Source: Closterium sp. Naga37s-1 (Eukaryota > Streptophyta > Zygnematophyceae > Desmidiales > Closteriaceae). Taken from it: a stretch of 64,000 bases of DNA. A program made the position numbers and the translations under genes. Every line of letters begins with the position of its first letter. Position 1 is the stretch's first letter. The notes beneath the pieces are model-generated. The model did no database searches and had not been told where the DNA came from. It saw nothing but the letters and a program-made list of their open reading frames with translations. Positions 31,323-41,684 of this stretch are shown here, in pieces. The stretch is taken from assembly GCA_947471745.1 (NCBI GenBank), contig CANJKZ010000267.1, positions 248,001 through 312,000 of the forward strand, in the 5' to 3' direction.

Positions 31323-33349
31323 CACTTAGGGCGAGCCTAGAGAAAGTGCCAGGAAACAGATGGGCAGAGGTGGAGAAGCGGTTTCGACAGTTCCGAGAGG
31401 AGGAATGGGACACCCTTTACCTGCAGGCCAGCACCTTCCCCGCAAATTCCAAACCCAGCAGACACGAGCCCGACCCAGAAGGCATTTGCGCCAGGGCTGA
31501 GGGTTTGGTCCGGAAGGCCAACCTCGCGAAGGCTGTGGCGGCGTCACAAACAACAGCACTGGCGGAACCATCGCTAGCGACGCTGCAAGCACTTCGCTCG
31601 AAGCACCCAGATGCGGAGTCGGCGATTCCCGCAGGGGCGGGAGGTTACACCACTTCATCGCTCGCCATCAGTGCAGAGTCCTTCCGCGAGGTGTTGGCGA
31701 AATGCCCGGAGGGAATCGGGGCGGGCCCGTCTGGCACGTGTTTCGAACACCTCCGTGATCCAACCCTAACGAACGGGGAGATTTTCACCCTACTGCACAG
31801 AACGGTGAATCACCTGCTTGGCACTTACCAGAACGAGCAACTGCAGGACCTCCTCCTGCCCGCAAGACTGATAGCACTCGATAAGCCTGGGGGAGGCGTG
31901 CGACCGATAGCTATCGGCGAGGCGATACTTCGCCTTACAGCTAAGGCGGTGCTTAAGGAACTGTCGGCAGAGATCCGCACGTACTTCTTACCAGTTCAGT
32001 TTGGCGTGGCTGTCCCAGGAGGGGCAGAGTGCATCATCCACACGGCGCGCACGTTACTCGCGGAGGATCCGTCCCGGATAGCGCTCCAGCTAGACATCGA
32101 GAATGCGTTCAACTCGGTGGAACGCGGGTGTTTCCTAGAATCTATGCGCTGGACAAGCCTGGTGAACCTACTCCCGTTCGTCCGCACACTTTACGGCAGA
32201 CCGTCGAAGCTGCTCCTCGACTATGGTTTCGAAACGGCGTCAATCGACAGCGCGCGGGGAGTTCGGCAGGGAGACCCGCTCGGTCCGGCGTTATTCGCGG
32301 CGGCTATTCAACCGGCAATCCTTATGACGGCGATAGCGGTCCCTACCGTGACCGTGATGGCGTATGCGGACGACATCACGGTCATAGGCGACCCAGTTGA
32401 AGCAACACGGGCGCTGGATATGATCTGCGGGGAACTTTGCGGGTTAGGCCTGCGGTGCAACTTGGCTAAATCTACGGTGTGGAGCCCGTCGGGAAACACC
32501 GGGAACTTCCCGGAAGGTCTGGTGGCGGCGGTGGATGGGATCAAAGTCCTGGGGAGCCCGATCGGTACGATGGCCTACAGCAGACGGATAGTGCGTGCAA
32601 CACTGGAGTCGACGACGGCACCACTCGGCCTCATCGGCAAGCTACACCCACAACACGCCCTCCTCTTGCTATCTCGGTGTATTTCACGAAGGGTCTCTTA
32701 CCTGCTCCGTACAACACCCGCGGACGTGCTCCCACTGCGCGAATGGAGGGAATGGAGCGAGAGGCTTCTATGGACAGCACTCAAGGCGGCCCACCTGCAC
32801 ACGCCCTCCAAGGAGCTAGAGCAGAGCCTGGTGTGGAGGCAGGCGTCACTGCCGATTGCCTTGGGAGGACTGGGATTGGTGGACCCGCTCTCGGAGGCGC
32901 CAGCGGCCTTCCTGGCTTCCCTTCACGTGGCGCAGTCACTACTGCTGCAGGGAGCCGTCACCAAGGACCACCCCCTACAACGAGTGGCGGCACTGCTGTC
33001 GCCGCATGAGGATGGGGGGGGGGAGCGGGGGACGAACCACTCTAAGGGACCTGAGGAACAGGCTTCCAGAAACGGCGAGGGAGATTCTGAAAGAAGCCGG
33101 GCAGAAGAGGGAGGGAAAGGGCCACCTGCAGGAGCAACTCTCCAGGCAGGTGAACAGGGACCGTGCGGCGGAATTGGTGGGCGACACACGGATTGACAAG
33201 CCGGGGGAGGACAACGGCCATGTCGTGGGCCTGATTGCTCTGCAGGGGACGGGGGCAGGAGATAGGCTGCACGCAATCCCCACGCGCGCAGACCTGATCT
33301 TCTCCCCCGGCCAGTTCGCCATTGCCCTCGGATTCCGGCTGGGGCTGAC
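31172..33349 (+). pseudogene. LINE-1 reverse transcriptase
   Basis: RT motifs in order: ICARAEGLVRKANLAKAV, GIGAGPSGTCFEHLRDP, RLIALDKPGGGVRPIAIGEA, LQLDIENAFNSVERG (motif A), GVRQGDPLGPALFAAAIQP, MAYADDITVIGDP (catalytic YADD at 32363-32374), then the thumb LHPQHALLLLSRCISRR. It is open from 31172 to a G9 run at about 33012-33020, after which the collinear sequence continues in another frame (AAELVGDTRIDKPGEDNGHV, GDRLHAIPTRADLIF). Copia-D is inserted at 33354, after GFRLGLTL. Catalytic residues are intact, so this is the best-preserved LINE of the three. Confidence 0.88.
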
Positions 33350-33354
33350 CCTGG

Positions 33355-33485
33355 TGTCAACATATATTTTATATGTGTTGTTTAGGTTAGTCTAGGTGTT
33401 ACGTTTCTACTTACTTGCATGATTAGGGTTTGCTATATCTAGGGTTGTACTTCACATTTTCTATCAATTCATTCTTATCGTAACA
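33355..33485 (+). repeat. 5' LTR of copia-D
   Basis: 131 bp, TGTCAACATATA to CTTATCGTAACA, identical by eye to 40002-40132. Confidence 0.95.
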
Positions 33486-33500
33486 TGGTATAGAGCTAGG
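33486..33500 (+). other. Primer-binding site of copia-D
   Basis: TGGTATAGAGCTAGG immediately follows the 5' LTR and resembles the initiator-Met site TGGTATCAGAGC with a short deletion. Confidence 0.75.
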
Positions 33501-33879
33501 TTTCCCTTAGGCGATTTTTCCCCTAGGCGATTTTTTCCCTTAGGCGAAATTTCTCTCGATAGTCTATGGGCCCACCACCCGCGCGCCTCGTAGCGACCCA
33601 TAGCCCGAAGCGCCCTGCCCCGTAGAGCCCGAGTAGGTCGCGCCCCCCCGTCGACATCGCGCGTCACCCGTTTCTGCCCTGCGCCCCACCCGTTTTTGCC
33701 GTGCGTCACTCGTTTTCTGCCCCGCGCCCCACTCGTTTTACCCCGCGCGTTTCCCCCCAGCCCTCTAGCGCGCAGCAGACGAACGCGCGTAGCTGCGCGC
33801 GCAGCCTTAGTCGCACCCGCAGCTTCGCGCTAGTACGTCGCGGCCGCGCGCACGTGCAGCCCACCGTCTTAACCGCCCC

Positions 33880-34780
33880 CCAGACCTGAAAACCCGCCAT
33901 TACAAACCTGAAAACCGCCGCCGAACTTGGAAACCCGCCGCCCCAGACCTGAAAACCGCCGCCCCAGACCTGACAACCGCCGCCCCACCTGGAAACCTGC
34001 TGCCCCACCCGTTCCAGGCACCTCACCCGGGATCAGCCGCCCCACCCAGTCCTCTCCACCGCATTGAACCGCACAGAACTGCACATTACTGCACAGAACC
34101 GCACAGAACCGCCGCCTTAACAGCTTCCCCACCTGAAAACCACCGCCCCAGACCTGACAACCGCCGCCCCACCTGGAAACCTGCTGCCCCACCCGTTCCA
34201 GGCACCTCACCCGGAATCAGCTGCCCCACCCAGTCCTCTCCACCGCATTGAACCTCACAGAACCGCACAGTACTGCACATAACCGCACAGAACTGCACAG
34301 AACCGCCGCCTCACCCGTAGCCCGCTGCCTTAACAGCTTCCCCACCTGAAACCTGCCTCCCCACGACCTACCACACCCGCCGTCAGTAGCCCCAGCCGAT
34401 TACACTGCCGCCAGCTACACCAGTAGCAGCATAGGCTGCCCCCAGCGCACCAGCAGCAACGTAGGCTGCCCCCAGCAGAACCAGCAGAACCAGCAGAACC
34501 AGCAGAACCAGCAGAACCAGCAGCAGCATAGGCTGCCCCCAGCGAACCAGCAGCAGCATAGGCTGCCCCCAGCGCACCAGCAGCAGCTTAGGCTACCGCC
34601 AGCGCACCAGCAGCAGCTTAGGCAACTGCCTGCGCACTAGCAGCAGCATTGGCTGCCCCCTGGAGAACCAGTAGCAGCCTAGGCTGCCTCTCAGCAGAAC
34701 CAGAAGCAGCACAGGCTGCCCCCAGCTCACCAGCAGCAGCTTAGGCTGCCCTCAGCAGAACCAGTAGCAGCATAGGCTCA
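33880..34780 (+). repeat. Leader tandem repeats of copia-D
   Basis: Two blocks. 33880-34350 repeats CCAGACCTGACAACCGCCGC and a TTCCAGGCACCTCACCCGGA-containing unit of about 180 bp. 34385-34780 repeats a CAGCAGCATAGGCTGCCCCC-type unit of roughly 27-30 bp. They lie between the primer site and the ATG of the polyprotein, where gag would normally be encoded. No gag domain is seen here. Confidence 0.75.
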
Positions 34781-34781
34781 C

Positions 34782-37700
34782 ATGGCATGTACTAGGGTTC
34801 TACAGCAGCAGGGCCAGCCGCAGCACTCCCGTCAGTTGGGGCCTGCGAGTCCAAAGTGTGGCGCCCCCAGCAGTGGCTCAGCTAGCAGTGGGCGAGACGT
34901 CGGCCCCTGCGGGTACCGGGCCCTGACAGGCCCTGGTGCTGGCACTACCTGCTGGAGTCCTGACCACACTGCGTCCAGCTGCTACCGTCGACTCGACGAC
35001 CTCCACCGTGAGCGTTTTGGTCCTCACGCTATTACACCGCACTGGCCTTCGCGCCTTCGCCAGCGCACTACTGCACCAGTTGAGTCTCACCTGCCTGGTC
35101 TAGGACCCTTTCCGGCTGCACGAGTAGAGACCTGTGTTTCCAGTCTTGGTGCGTGTGTTGTTTCCAGTCCCGGCGCCTCTGAGGGTCTTTGTGTAGAAGC
35201 TGCAGCTACCACTAGTCTAGCACTAGCCTTTGTAGCTGGTTCGGGTGCGACCCCACAGACTGCACAGCTTTCCTTCACCCTAGATTCTGGAGCGTCCAGC
35301 TGTTTCTTTCGCGACTGTACCGACCTCACACCACTGCGCACTCCAGTCACTGTCGCCTTGGCTGACCCCTCTGTGGGACGTGTAGTTGCTAGCAGCACCA
35401 CCACTCTTCCGTGTCCGGCGGCTCCCTCAGGTTTTCTTACAGGTTACTACACCCCCTCGTTCTCTAGGAACTTGGTGGGTGTCAGTCACCTTCACGACCT
35501 AGGCGTAGTCACTACTTTCCCACTGGACGAGCCTGTTGCCTCCTGCACTGTCGGTGCCACTGGGGCGCCCCTGGCCACATTCCACAGAGAGCCGGGATCT
35601 GGTCTGTACTCACTACACACTGGGTCCCACCACACTGAGTCGGGTCAGGTCAGGTCAGGTCAGGTAGCTGCTGTGTCGTATGACTGTCGGTCCCTCACCC
35701 ACCCGTCGGTCCTCTGGCACCACCGTCTAGGTCACCCGTCGTTCCCGCGTCTCAGTAGGATGGCACGTTACCGTCTGGTCTCAGGTCTCCCAGGGTCGCT
35801 TGCACCGCTTCCCCGCTCGCTTGCGCCGCTGTGCACTCCTTGCGTCGAGGGTCGGCAGCGCGCTGCCCCTCACTCCTCCTCGTTCCCCCCCACCACGGCT
35901 CCCTTCGAGACCCTGCACTTGGACGTCTGGGGCCCCTCTCCGGTCCTTGGCCCACGTCAGGAGCGCTACTTCCTGATTGTGGTGGACGACTACTCCCGCT
36001 ACACCACGGTTTTCCCCTTGCGACGGAAGGCCGACGTGCCTACCGTCCTCGAGCCGTGGCTACTAGCGTGGGGTGGCGCCCATGGCCTGTGTGGGCTTCG
36101 CCTACACTCGGACCGTGGTGGTGAGTTTTCTTCCACTCGCCTGGATACGTTCTGTCAGGGTCGGGGGATCATCCAGTCTTACACGCTACCAGCATCACCG
36201 CAGCAGAACGGGGTAGCCGAGCGACGCATCGGCCTGGTCATGGAGGTTGCCCGGACCTCCATGTGCCATGCCGGTGCCCCCCAGTTCTTGTGGCCCCAGG
36301 CAGTCCGCTACGCCGCGCACCAGCTGAACCTGTGGCCCAGTGACGCACGGCCAAGGGTGACGCCGGTCTCCCTTTGGACAGGTTCTCCGGGCGTAGCAGC
36401 TGACTTCCGCGTCTGGGGTTGTCTGGCTCACGTTCGCGCCCCTGGCGCGAACAAGTTGTCTCCGCGCACTCGTGCCTGCGTCTTTCTTGGCTTCCCTTTG
36501 GACGCCTCCGGCTGGGTGTTCTACGACCCGGTCACCTACCAGTTCTTCGCTTCGCAGGACGTCACGTTCGACGAGTCTGTCTGTTACTACAGGAGTCGCC
36601 CCCACCGAGGTACTCAAGCCTTTTCCCCCCCGCTGTTCCTCACCCTTGAGCCCCCACCAGTCGCCCCAGTAGCCCCCCCCCCTTCGCGTCCTGCCCCGTC
36701 AGGTGTGTCGCACATCACTCCGCAGTCTTCCCCCCCGCAGCGTCCAGTCCCTGTCGTGTCTGGGGGTGCGGGAGGTGCAGTTGCGGAGGGTGAGGGTACT
36801 GGGGCTGCAGGAGCTGGTGGTGTCGGCTCTGGGGGTGCAGGGGTTGTGGGCGTGGAGGTCACTCCTGTGGAGGACACGGCAGCCTCGACTCGGCGGCCTC
36901 GCCCTGCCTCACCCCCTGGCTTCCCGTCCGTCCCGCAGTTTCCTCCTCCTTCTTCTCTGCGGTCGGTTGTTGCGGAGCCTGGGGGTGTTCCTGCGGGAGG
37001 TACTGGAGGCCCCGGGGGTGTCGGTGGTGGAGGTGCTGGTTCTGGGGGTGCTGGAGCTGGAGGCACTGGCACTGTGGCGCCTACACCGCGCACTGTACGT
37101 TTCCTGACCCGTGAGCAGCGTCTCCTGCGGTTGGAGAGGGAGGAGCGTGAGCGATTTGAGAGGGCACAGCAGCAGCAGCAGCAGCAGCAGGAGAGAGTAG
37201 AGGAGGAGTCACAGCAGCAGCACGAGAGGGTAGCGCAGGAGTCCCGGTCGCAGCAGCGGGTGCAGCTGCAGCCGCAGCAGGAGAGGGTAGAGGAGGAGTC
37301 ACGGCCGCACCAGGAGAGGGTAGAGCAGGAGTCCCGCCCGCAGCAGCAGGTGCAGTTACAGACACAGCAGGAGAGAGTAGAGGAGCAGTCACGGCCGCAC
37401 CAGGAGAGGGTAGAGCAGGAGTCCCACCCGCAGCAGCAGGTGCAGTTCCAGACGCAGCAGGAGAGAGTAGAGGAGGAGTCACGGCAGCAGCAGGAGAGGG
37501 TAGCGCAGGAGTCCCGGTCGCAGCAGCGGGTACAGCTTCAGCCGCAGCATGAGAGGGCAGAGGCGGAGCCACAGGAGCAGCAGCAGGGGCCGGTACCGTC
37601 GCAGCAGACGCCAGAGGAGGCGGAGCAGCAGCGACTGCGACTACGCGACCTCCCCGACCCAGCACCTGCACGCTTTGTTCGTGGTCCCCTGTCGTCCCCT

Positions 37701-39785
37701 CCTGTTCCACCAGTTGAGTCCCTTTCCTCCTCCCAGTGGACTCGTCGTCCTCCCCTCAGTCGTGCTGTGTCTCCACAGCCCCGTCGGTCCCGTTACCGTG
37801 CAGACGGTCCGTTTCACCTTGTTCTCCGCTCTCGTGTTCCACCTCCTCCTGTCCTTCCACAGCCCCCTGAGTCGTCCCTCACTGTGCTTCACGACCCGTT
37901 GTCCGTAAACCTCCGTGCCTCCCGTCCTGTCGTCTCCCGTGTTTTGTCCGCGTTGGTCACTCACCCGACTGCACCTCTGTCGTCTGTCTCAGCACTTGTT
38001 ACCATTGTCTCTGGCTTTGCCTCTTCCCACCGCCTTGACTACGCCGCTCACTTGGTGAGTGGCCCTGCACGTTCTCCGTCCTCTGGGGGTGCTCCTGTCT
38101 TTCCCCTGGAGGTCGTAGAGGACAGGCAGTTCGAGCTTGGTTTTCTTGCGGCCGCTGTTCCTCATCTCTGCGCCATGCTGCTTGCCCCTGAGGGGGATCC
38201 AGACGCCCTTGACATCCCGATCCCTCGCACTCACGCCGAGGCGGTCTCGGGACCCTGGGCTTCGTACTGGATAGCAGCTGAGGAGGCAGAGATGGCATCT
38301 TATAGGTCCACAGGCACTTACGTCGACGCAGTCCCACCACTTGGGACGAATGTCGTCAGTGGCCGATGGCTCTACAAGGTGAAGCGGCCGCCTGGATCAC
38401 CACCTGTGTTCAAGGCACGCTATGTTGCGAGAGGCTTCAGTCAGCGAGAGGGGGTGGACTTCTTCCAGACCTTCGCTCCCACCCCGAAGATGAGTACTCT
38501 TCGGGTGTTGCTGCATATTGCAGCCCAGCGCGACTACGAGTTGCACTCCTTGGACTTTTCCACCGCGTTCATTCAGGGGAGCCTGCACGAGCAGATCTGG
38601 CTGCGTCGCCCGCCTGGCTTCACTGGCTCTTTCCCACCTGGGACCCAGTGGCAGCTGCGTCGACCAGTCTACGGCCTGCGTCAGGCCCCACGTGAGTGGC
38701 ACGACACACTTCGCTCGACCCTTGCAGCTCTTGACTTCTTTCCGTCGTCTGCTGACCCGTCACTGTTCGTTCGCCGTGGCTCGACCCCGTTCTTTGTCCT
38801 GGTCTACGTCGACGACCTAGTGTTTGCCACTCCCGACCGACGCGCGCTGGCCTCCGTGAAGGAGGAACTGCAGAGGAGACACACTTGCACTGACCTTGGT
38901 GAGCTGCAGCACTACCTTGGCCTGCAGATCACCAGGGACAGGGCAGCTCGCACCATTACGCTGACTCAGTCGCATATGGTCGAGCAGATCCTCACGCGGT
39001 TTCGCTTCCCGTTCTCCAAGGTACAGCTCACCCCTCTTGGTGTGGATCATGGGCTCACGGCTCCACCTTCGGACGAGTCATTTGAGTCCAGTGGTCCATA
39101 TCCTGAGCTGGTGGGTTGTCTCATGTACCTGATGACCTGTACTCGCCCAGACCTAGCTTACCCTCTTAGCGTCCTTGCGCGCTTTGTTGCGCCTGGGAGA
39201 CACCGACCTTCCCACTGGTACGCTGCTAAGAGGGTGGCGAAGTATGTGGCGAGTACATCAGGCATGGGACTTGTCCTTGGAGGGAAGCAGCCAGTTACAC
39301 TCACAGGTTACTCGGACTCGTCGTGGGCCGACGACGCGGAGACGCGTCGGTCTACACAGGGGTACTCCTTTAGCCTCGGGGCAGGTGCTGTTTCGTGGCG
39401 GTCGACTCGGGCGTCGTCTGTCGCCGGTTCCAGCTGTGAGGCAGAGGTGTACGCTGCGGCCATGGCCGCTCAGGAGCTTCGCTGGCTGTCTTTCCTTCTC
39501 ACCGACCTTGGTGAGCGGCCTCGCTCTCCCCCAGTCTTGTTCGCCGACAACAGGTCTGCTGTCCTGTTGTGTGAGGAGCCCCGACTGGTTGGGAAGGCGA
39601 AGCACATCCAGCTTCGTTACTTCCTTCTGCGTGAGTTGCAGCAGCGTGGACAGGCACTCGTTCGACGTGTGGTCTCTGAGGCAAACACGGCAGATATCTT
39701 CACCAAGGCGTTGCCGCCTTGTGACCACCAGCGTTTCTGCACCCAGCTTGGCCTTGTGCCTGCCCGTCCTCACTTGCTTGCTTAG
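34782..39785 (+). CDS. copia-D polyprotein: zinc knuckle, protease, integrase, RT, RNase H
   Basis: 1667 codons, uninterrupted. An atypical knuckle C-X13-C-X4-H-X4-C lies at about residues 45-70. The protease active site is LDSGASSCFFRD (about residue 170). Integrase has HHRLGHPSFPRLSRM, CTPCVEGRQ, LHLDVWGPSPV, LHSDRGGEFSS and SPQQNGVAERRIG, all catalytic acids present. A Gly-rich then Gln/Glu-rich repeat region with coiled-coil character spans about residues 660-960. RT has LHSLDFSTAFIQGSLHEQ and LVYVDDLVFATP (YVDD about 38804-38815). RNase H has TGYSDSSWADD and LFADNRSAVLLCEEP. It lacks a recognisable gag domain at its N-terminus. The domain order protease-integrase-RT-RNase H is copia. It could encode active enzymes. 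Confidence 0.95.
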   Translation: MACTRVLQQQGQPQHSRQLGPASPKCGAPSSGSASSGRDVGPCGYRALTGPGAGTTCWSPDHTASSCYRRLDDLHRERFGPHAITPHWPSRLRQRTTAPVESHLPGLGPFPAARVETCVSSLGACVVSSPGASEGLCVEAAATTSLALAFVAGSGATPQTAQLSFTLDSGASSCFFRDCTDLTPLRTPVTVALADPSVGRVVASSTTTLPCPAAPSGFLTGYYTPSFSRNLVGVSHLHDLGVVTTFPLDEPVASCTVGATGAPLATFHREPGSGLYSLHTGSHHTESGQVRSGQVAAVSYDCRSLTHPSVLWHHRLGHPSFPRLSRMARYRLVSGLPGSLAPLPRSLAPLCTPCVEGRQRAAPHSSSFPPTTAPFETLHLDVWGPSPVLGPRQERYFLIVVDDYSRYTTVFPLRRKADVPTVLEPWLLAWGGAHGLCGLRLHSDRGGEFSSTRLDTFCQGRGIIQSYTLPASPQQNGVAERRIGLVMEVARTSMCHAGAPQFLWPQAVRYAAHQLNLWPSDARPRVTPVSLWTGSPGVAADFRVWGCLAHVRAPGANKLSPRTRACVFLGFPLDASGWVFYDPVTYQFFASQDVTFDESVCYYRSRPHRGTQAFSPPLFLTLEPPPVAPVAPPPSRPAPSGVSHITPQSSPPQRPVPVVSGGAGGAVAEGEGTGAAGAGGVGSGGAGVVGVEVTPVEDTAASTRRPRPASPPGFPSVPQFPPPSSLRSVVAEPGGVPAGGTGGPGGVGGGGAGSGGAGAGGTGTVAPTPRTVRFLTREQRLLRLEREERERFERAQQQQQQQQERVEEESQQQHERVAQESRSQQRVQLQPQQERVEEESRPHQERVEQESRPQQQVQLQTQQERVEEQSRPHQERVEQESHPQQQVQFQTQQERVEEESRQQQERVAQESRSQQRVQLQPQHERAEAEPQEQQQGPVPSQQTPEEAEQQRLRLRDLPDPAPARFVRGPLSSPPVPPVESLSSSQWTRRPPLSRAVSPQPRRSRYRADGPFHLVLRSRVPPPPVLPQPPESSLTVLHDPLSVNLRASRPVVSRVLSALVTHPTAPLSSVSALVTIVSGFASSHRLDYAAHLVSGPARSPSSGGAPVFPLEVVEDRQFELGFLAAAVPHLCAMLLAPEGDPDALDIPIPRTHAEAVSGPWASYWIAAEEAEMASYRSTGTYVDAVPPLGTNVVSGRWLYKVKRPPGSPPVFKARYVARGFSQREGVDFFQTFAPTPKMSTLRVLLHIAAQRDYELHSLDFSTAFIQGSLHEQIWLRRPPGFTGSFPPGTQWQLRRPVYGLRQAPREWHDTLRSTLAALDFFPSSADPSLFVRRGSTPFFVLVYVDDLVFATPDRRALASVKEELQRRHTCTDLGELQHYLGLQITRDRAARTITLTQSHMVEQILTRFRFPFSKVQLTPLGVDHGLTAPPSDESFESSGPYPELVGCLMYLMTCTRPDLAYPLSVLARFVAPGRHRPSHWYAAKRVAKYVASTSGMGLVLGGKQPVTLTGYSDSSWADDAETRRSTQGYSFSLGAGAVSWRSTRASSVAGSSCEAEVYAAAMAAQELRWLSFLLTDLGERPRSPPVLFADNRSAVLLCEEPRLVGKAKHIQLRYFLLRELQQRGQALVRRVVSEANTADIFTKALPPCDHQRFCTQLGLVPARPHLLA
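37165..37640 (+). repeat. Gln/Glu repeat region coding in copia-D
   Basis: Begins with a CAG run (eight Gln codons), then several degenerate copies of a unit encoding QQERVEEESR-type and QQQVQLQTQ-type residues, predicted to be coiled coil. It occupies the same slot as the Gly/Ala repeat of copia-B. Confidence 0.8.
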
Positions 39786-39990
39786 AGATGCCTTGTTCTG
39801 CATGTCTTGTACTCTTGCATCTCTTTATATTTGCTATATACCTGCATGTGGACTGGCCTTGTGGCCCCTTGCTTGCTCTCGGAGTGTGTGGTGACTTTGA
39901 GCTCCACCCTGAGATTTGTCTTGTTCTTGTAGACTGGTCTTGTGACCGTTGCTTGCTCTTGTTGTTTCTACAGGACTTCCGTCACCTAGA

Positions 39991-40001
39991 CTATGGGGGT
40001 G
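39991..40001 (+). other. Polypurine tract of copia-D
   Basis: CTATGGGGGTG directly before the 3' LTR; the same motif precedes the LTR at 501. Confidence 0.8.
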
Positions 40002-40132
40002 TGTCAACATATATTTTATATGTGTTGTTTAGGTTAGTCTAGGTGTTACGTTTCTACTTACTTGCATGATTAGGGTTTGCTATATCTAGGGTTGTACTTC
40101 ACATTTTCTATCAATTCATTCTTATCGTAACA
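40002..40132 (+). repeat. 3' LTR of copia-D
   Basis: 131 bp, same sequence as 33355-33485; followed by CCTGG. Confidence 0.95.
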
Positions 40133-40847
40133 CCTGGCGGTGACGGACAACTGCCCCTGCGGCAAGCCACGGTCGAAGATTGACGACCGCAGCTTACCCA
40201 ACCATCTGCTGCGGTGCGCGGAGGGGAGGGACAGGACTAACACGCACAACAGCCTAGTGTATGCCGCCCTACGGATGGCCAGGGAGGCCGACTACATGAC
40301 TGTCCACGAGACCTGCGCCTACTCGCAAATCGTCAACCCCAAGCGAGCGGACCTGGTCATCGTGGACAGGGAGTCAGCCGAGACCTACGTGACTGACGTC
40401 ACAGTGACGGATCCCGTCCTGCAGCGCAGAGACACCCGGGCTGTGAAGCGTCCTGGCTGGGCAGCAGAGGATGCGGCAAGGACGAAGAGGGGGTTGTACG
40501 AGGGGCGCCCAGAGTTCGTGGGGGTGCTTGGGCTGGCAGTCGAGACGTACGGGGCCCTGGCGCAAGACACTCAGAGGTTCCTCCGCCTCTTGGGCACTCA
40601 GGCGGCCAAGAAGAAGTTTCGGCAGGGGGGGCTCACCACGGTCGCCTCAAAGCTCACAGCTCACTACCGACAGCGCTGGTCGGTGATGCTCCAGCGCAGC
40701 CAGGCAAACACCCTGCTGGCAAAGTCCAACAGGGCAACTGAGCGTGCATTCCCCCAAGCCCCAGTCGACCCGTGGGAGCCACGCCTTGGGGACCTCTGGC
40801 AGGTCCTGGAGGACGAGCTGGACTGGGGGCCGGACCTGGATGGGTGA
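40133..40847 (+). pseudogene. LINE-1 C-terminal CCHC motif and restriction-like endonuclease
   Basis: Continues the LINE-1 frame after copia-D. CPCGKPRSK ... LPNHLLRCAEG ... THNSL forms a CCHC-type zinc motif. KRADLVIVDRESAETYVTDV, with TVTDPV following, fits the R-X-D ... D-V-T core of LINE restriction-like endonucleases. The C-terminal region has HYRQRWSVMLQRSQA and ends at TGA 40845-40847. In its original state this domain nicks the target DNA for target-primed reverse transcription. The domain is intact apart from the copia-D insertion. Confidence 0.85.
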
Positions 40848-41330
<483 letters not shown>

Positions 41331-41360
41331 TCGAGAGAGAGCGAGAGAGAGAGAGAGAGA
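41331..41360. repeat. Imperfect (GA)n between the LINE 5' fragment and LINE-2
   Basis: TCGAGAGAGAGCGAGAGAG and further GA units. Confidence 0.85.
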
Positions 41361-41526
41361 TGGTTTAGGGCTAGTCCTTAGCCGTTTTTATACTCTCTAG
41401 CCTAGTCTTTAGTCCTTAGCCATTCTCAGCAGTGCTCCCCTAGTATAAAGCCTCTGGTTCTCTGCCCATGGGGCTCATTCTTCATTGGTGAGTTCATTTC
41501 ACTCTCCAAAACCGGCGGCTCGCGCC

Positions 41527-41573
41527 GGCCGCCTTCGGCGGCCGCCGCTCGCCAGCGCGGCCTTCGGCCGCGC
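41527..41573 (+). promoter_or_regulatory. GC-rich inverted repeats in the LINE-2 5' region
   Basis: GGCCGCC-TTC-GGCGGCC (41527-41543) and GCGCGGCC-TTC-GGCCGCGC (41555-41573), matching the pair in LINE-1. Confidence 0.6.
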
Positions 41574-41684
41574 GTGAGGTGTGACAAGGAGAAGGGAAGG
41601 GACAACACTATACCAAGAGCCCATACAACATGAGGCAGGAGCAACAACCACACCAACAACACCCCCAGGCGTGACTACAACGCC

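Larger units (their letters stand above)
33355..40132 (+). mobile_element. Ty1/copia element copia-D, young and apparently intact in pol
   Basis: Two 131-bp LTRs that look identical by eye, a 5-bp duplication CCTGG at 33350-33354 and 40133-40137, a Met-type primer site, a polypurine tract and a single 1667-codon frame. Removing the element and one CCTGG restores the LINE-1 endonuclease frame (LTLAVTDNCPC). Identical LTRs indicate a recent insertion. Confidence 0.95.
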
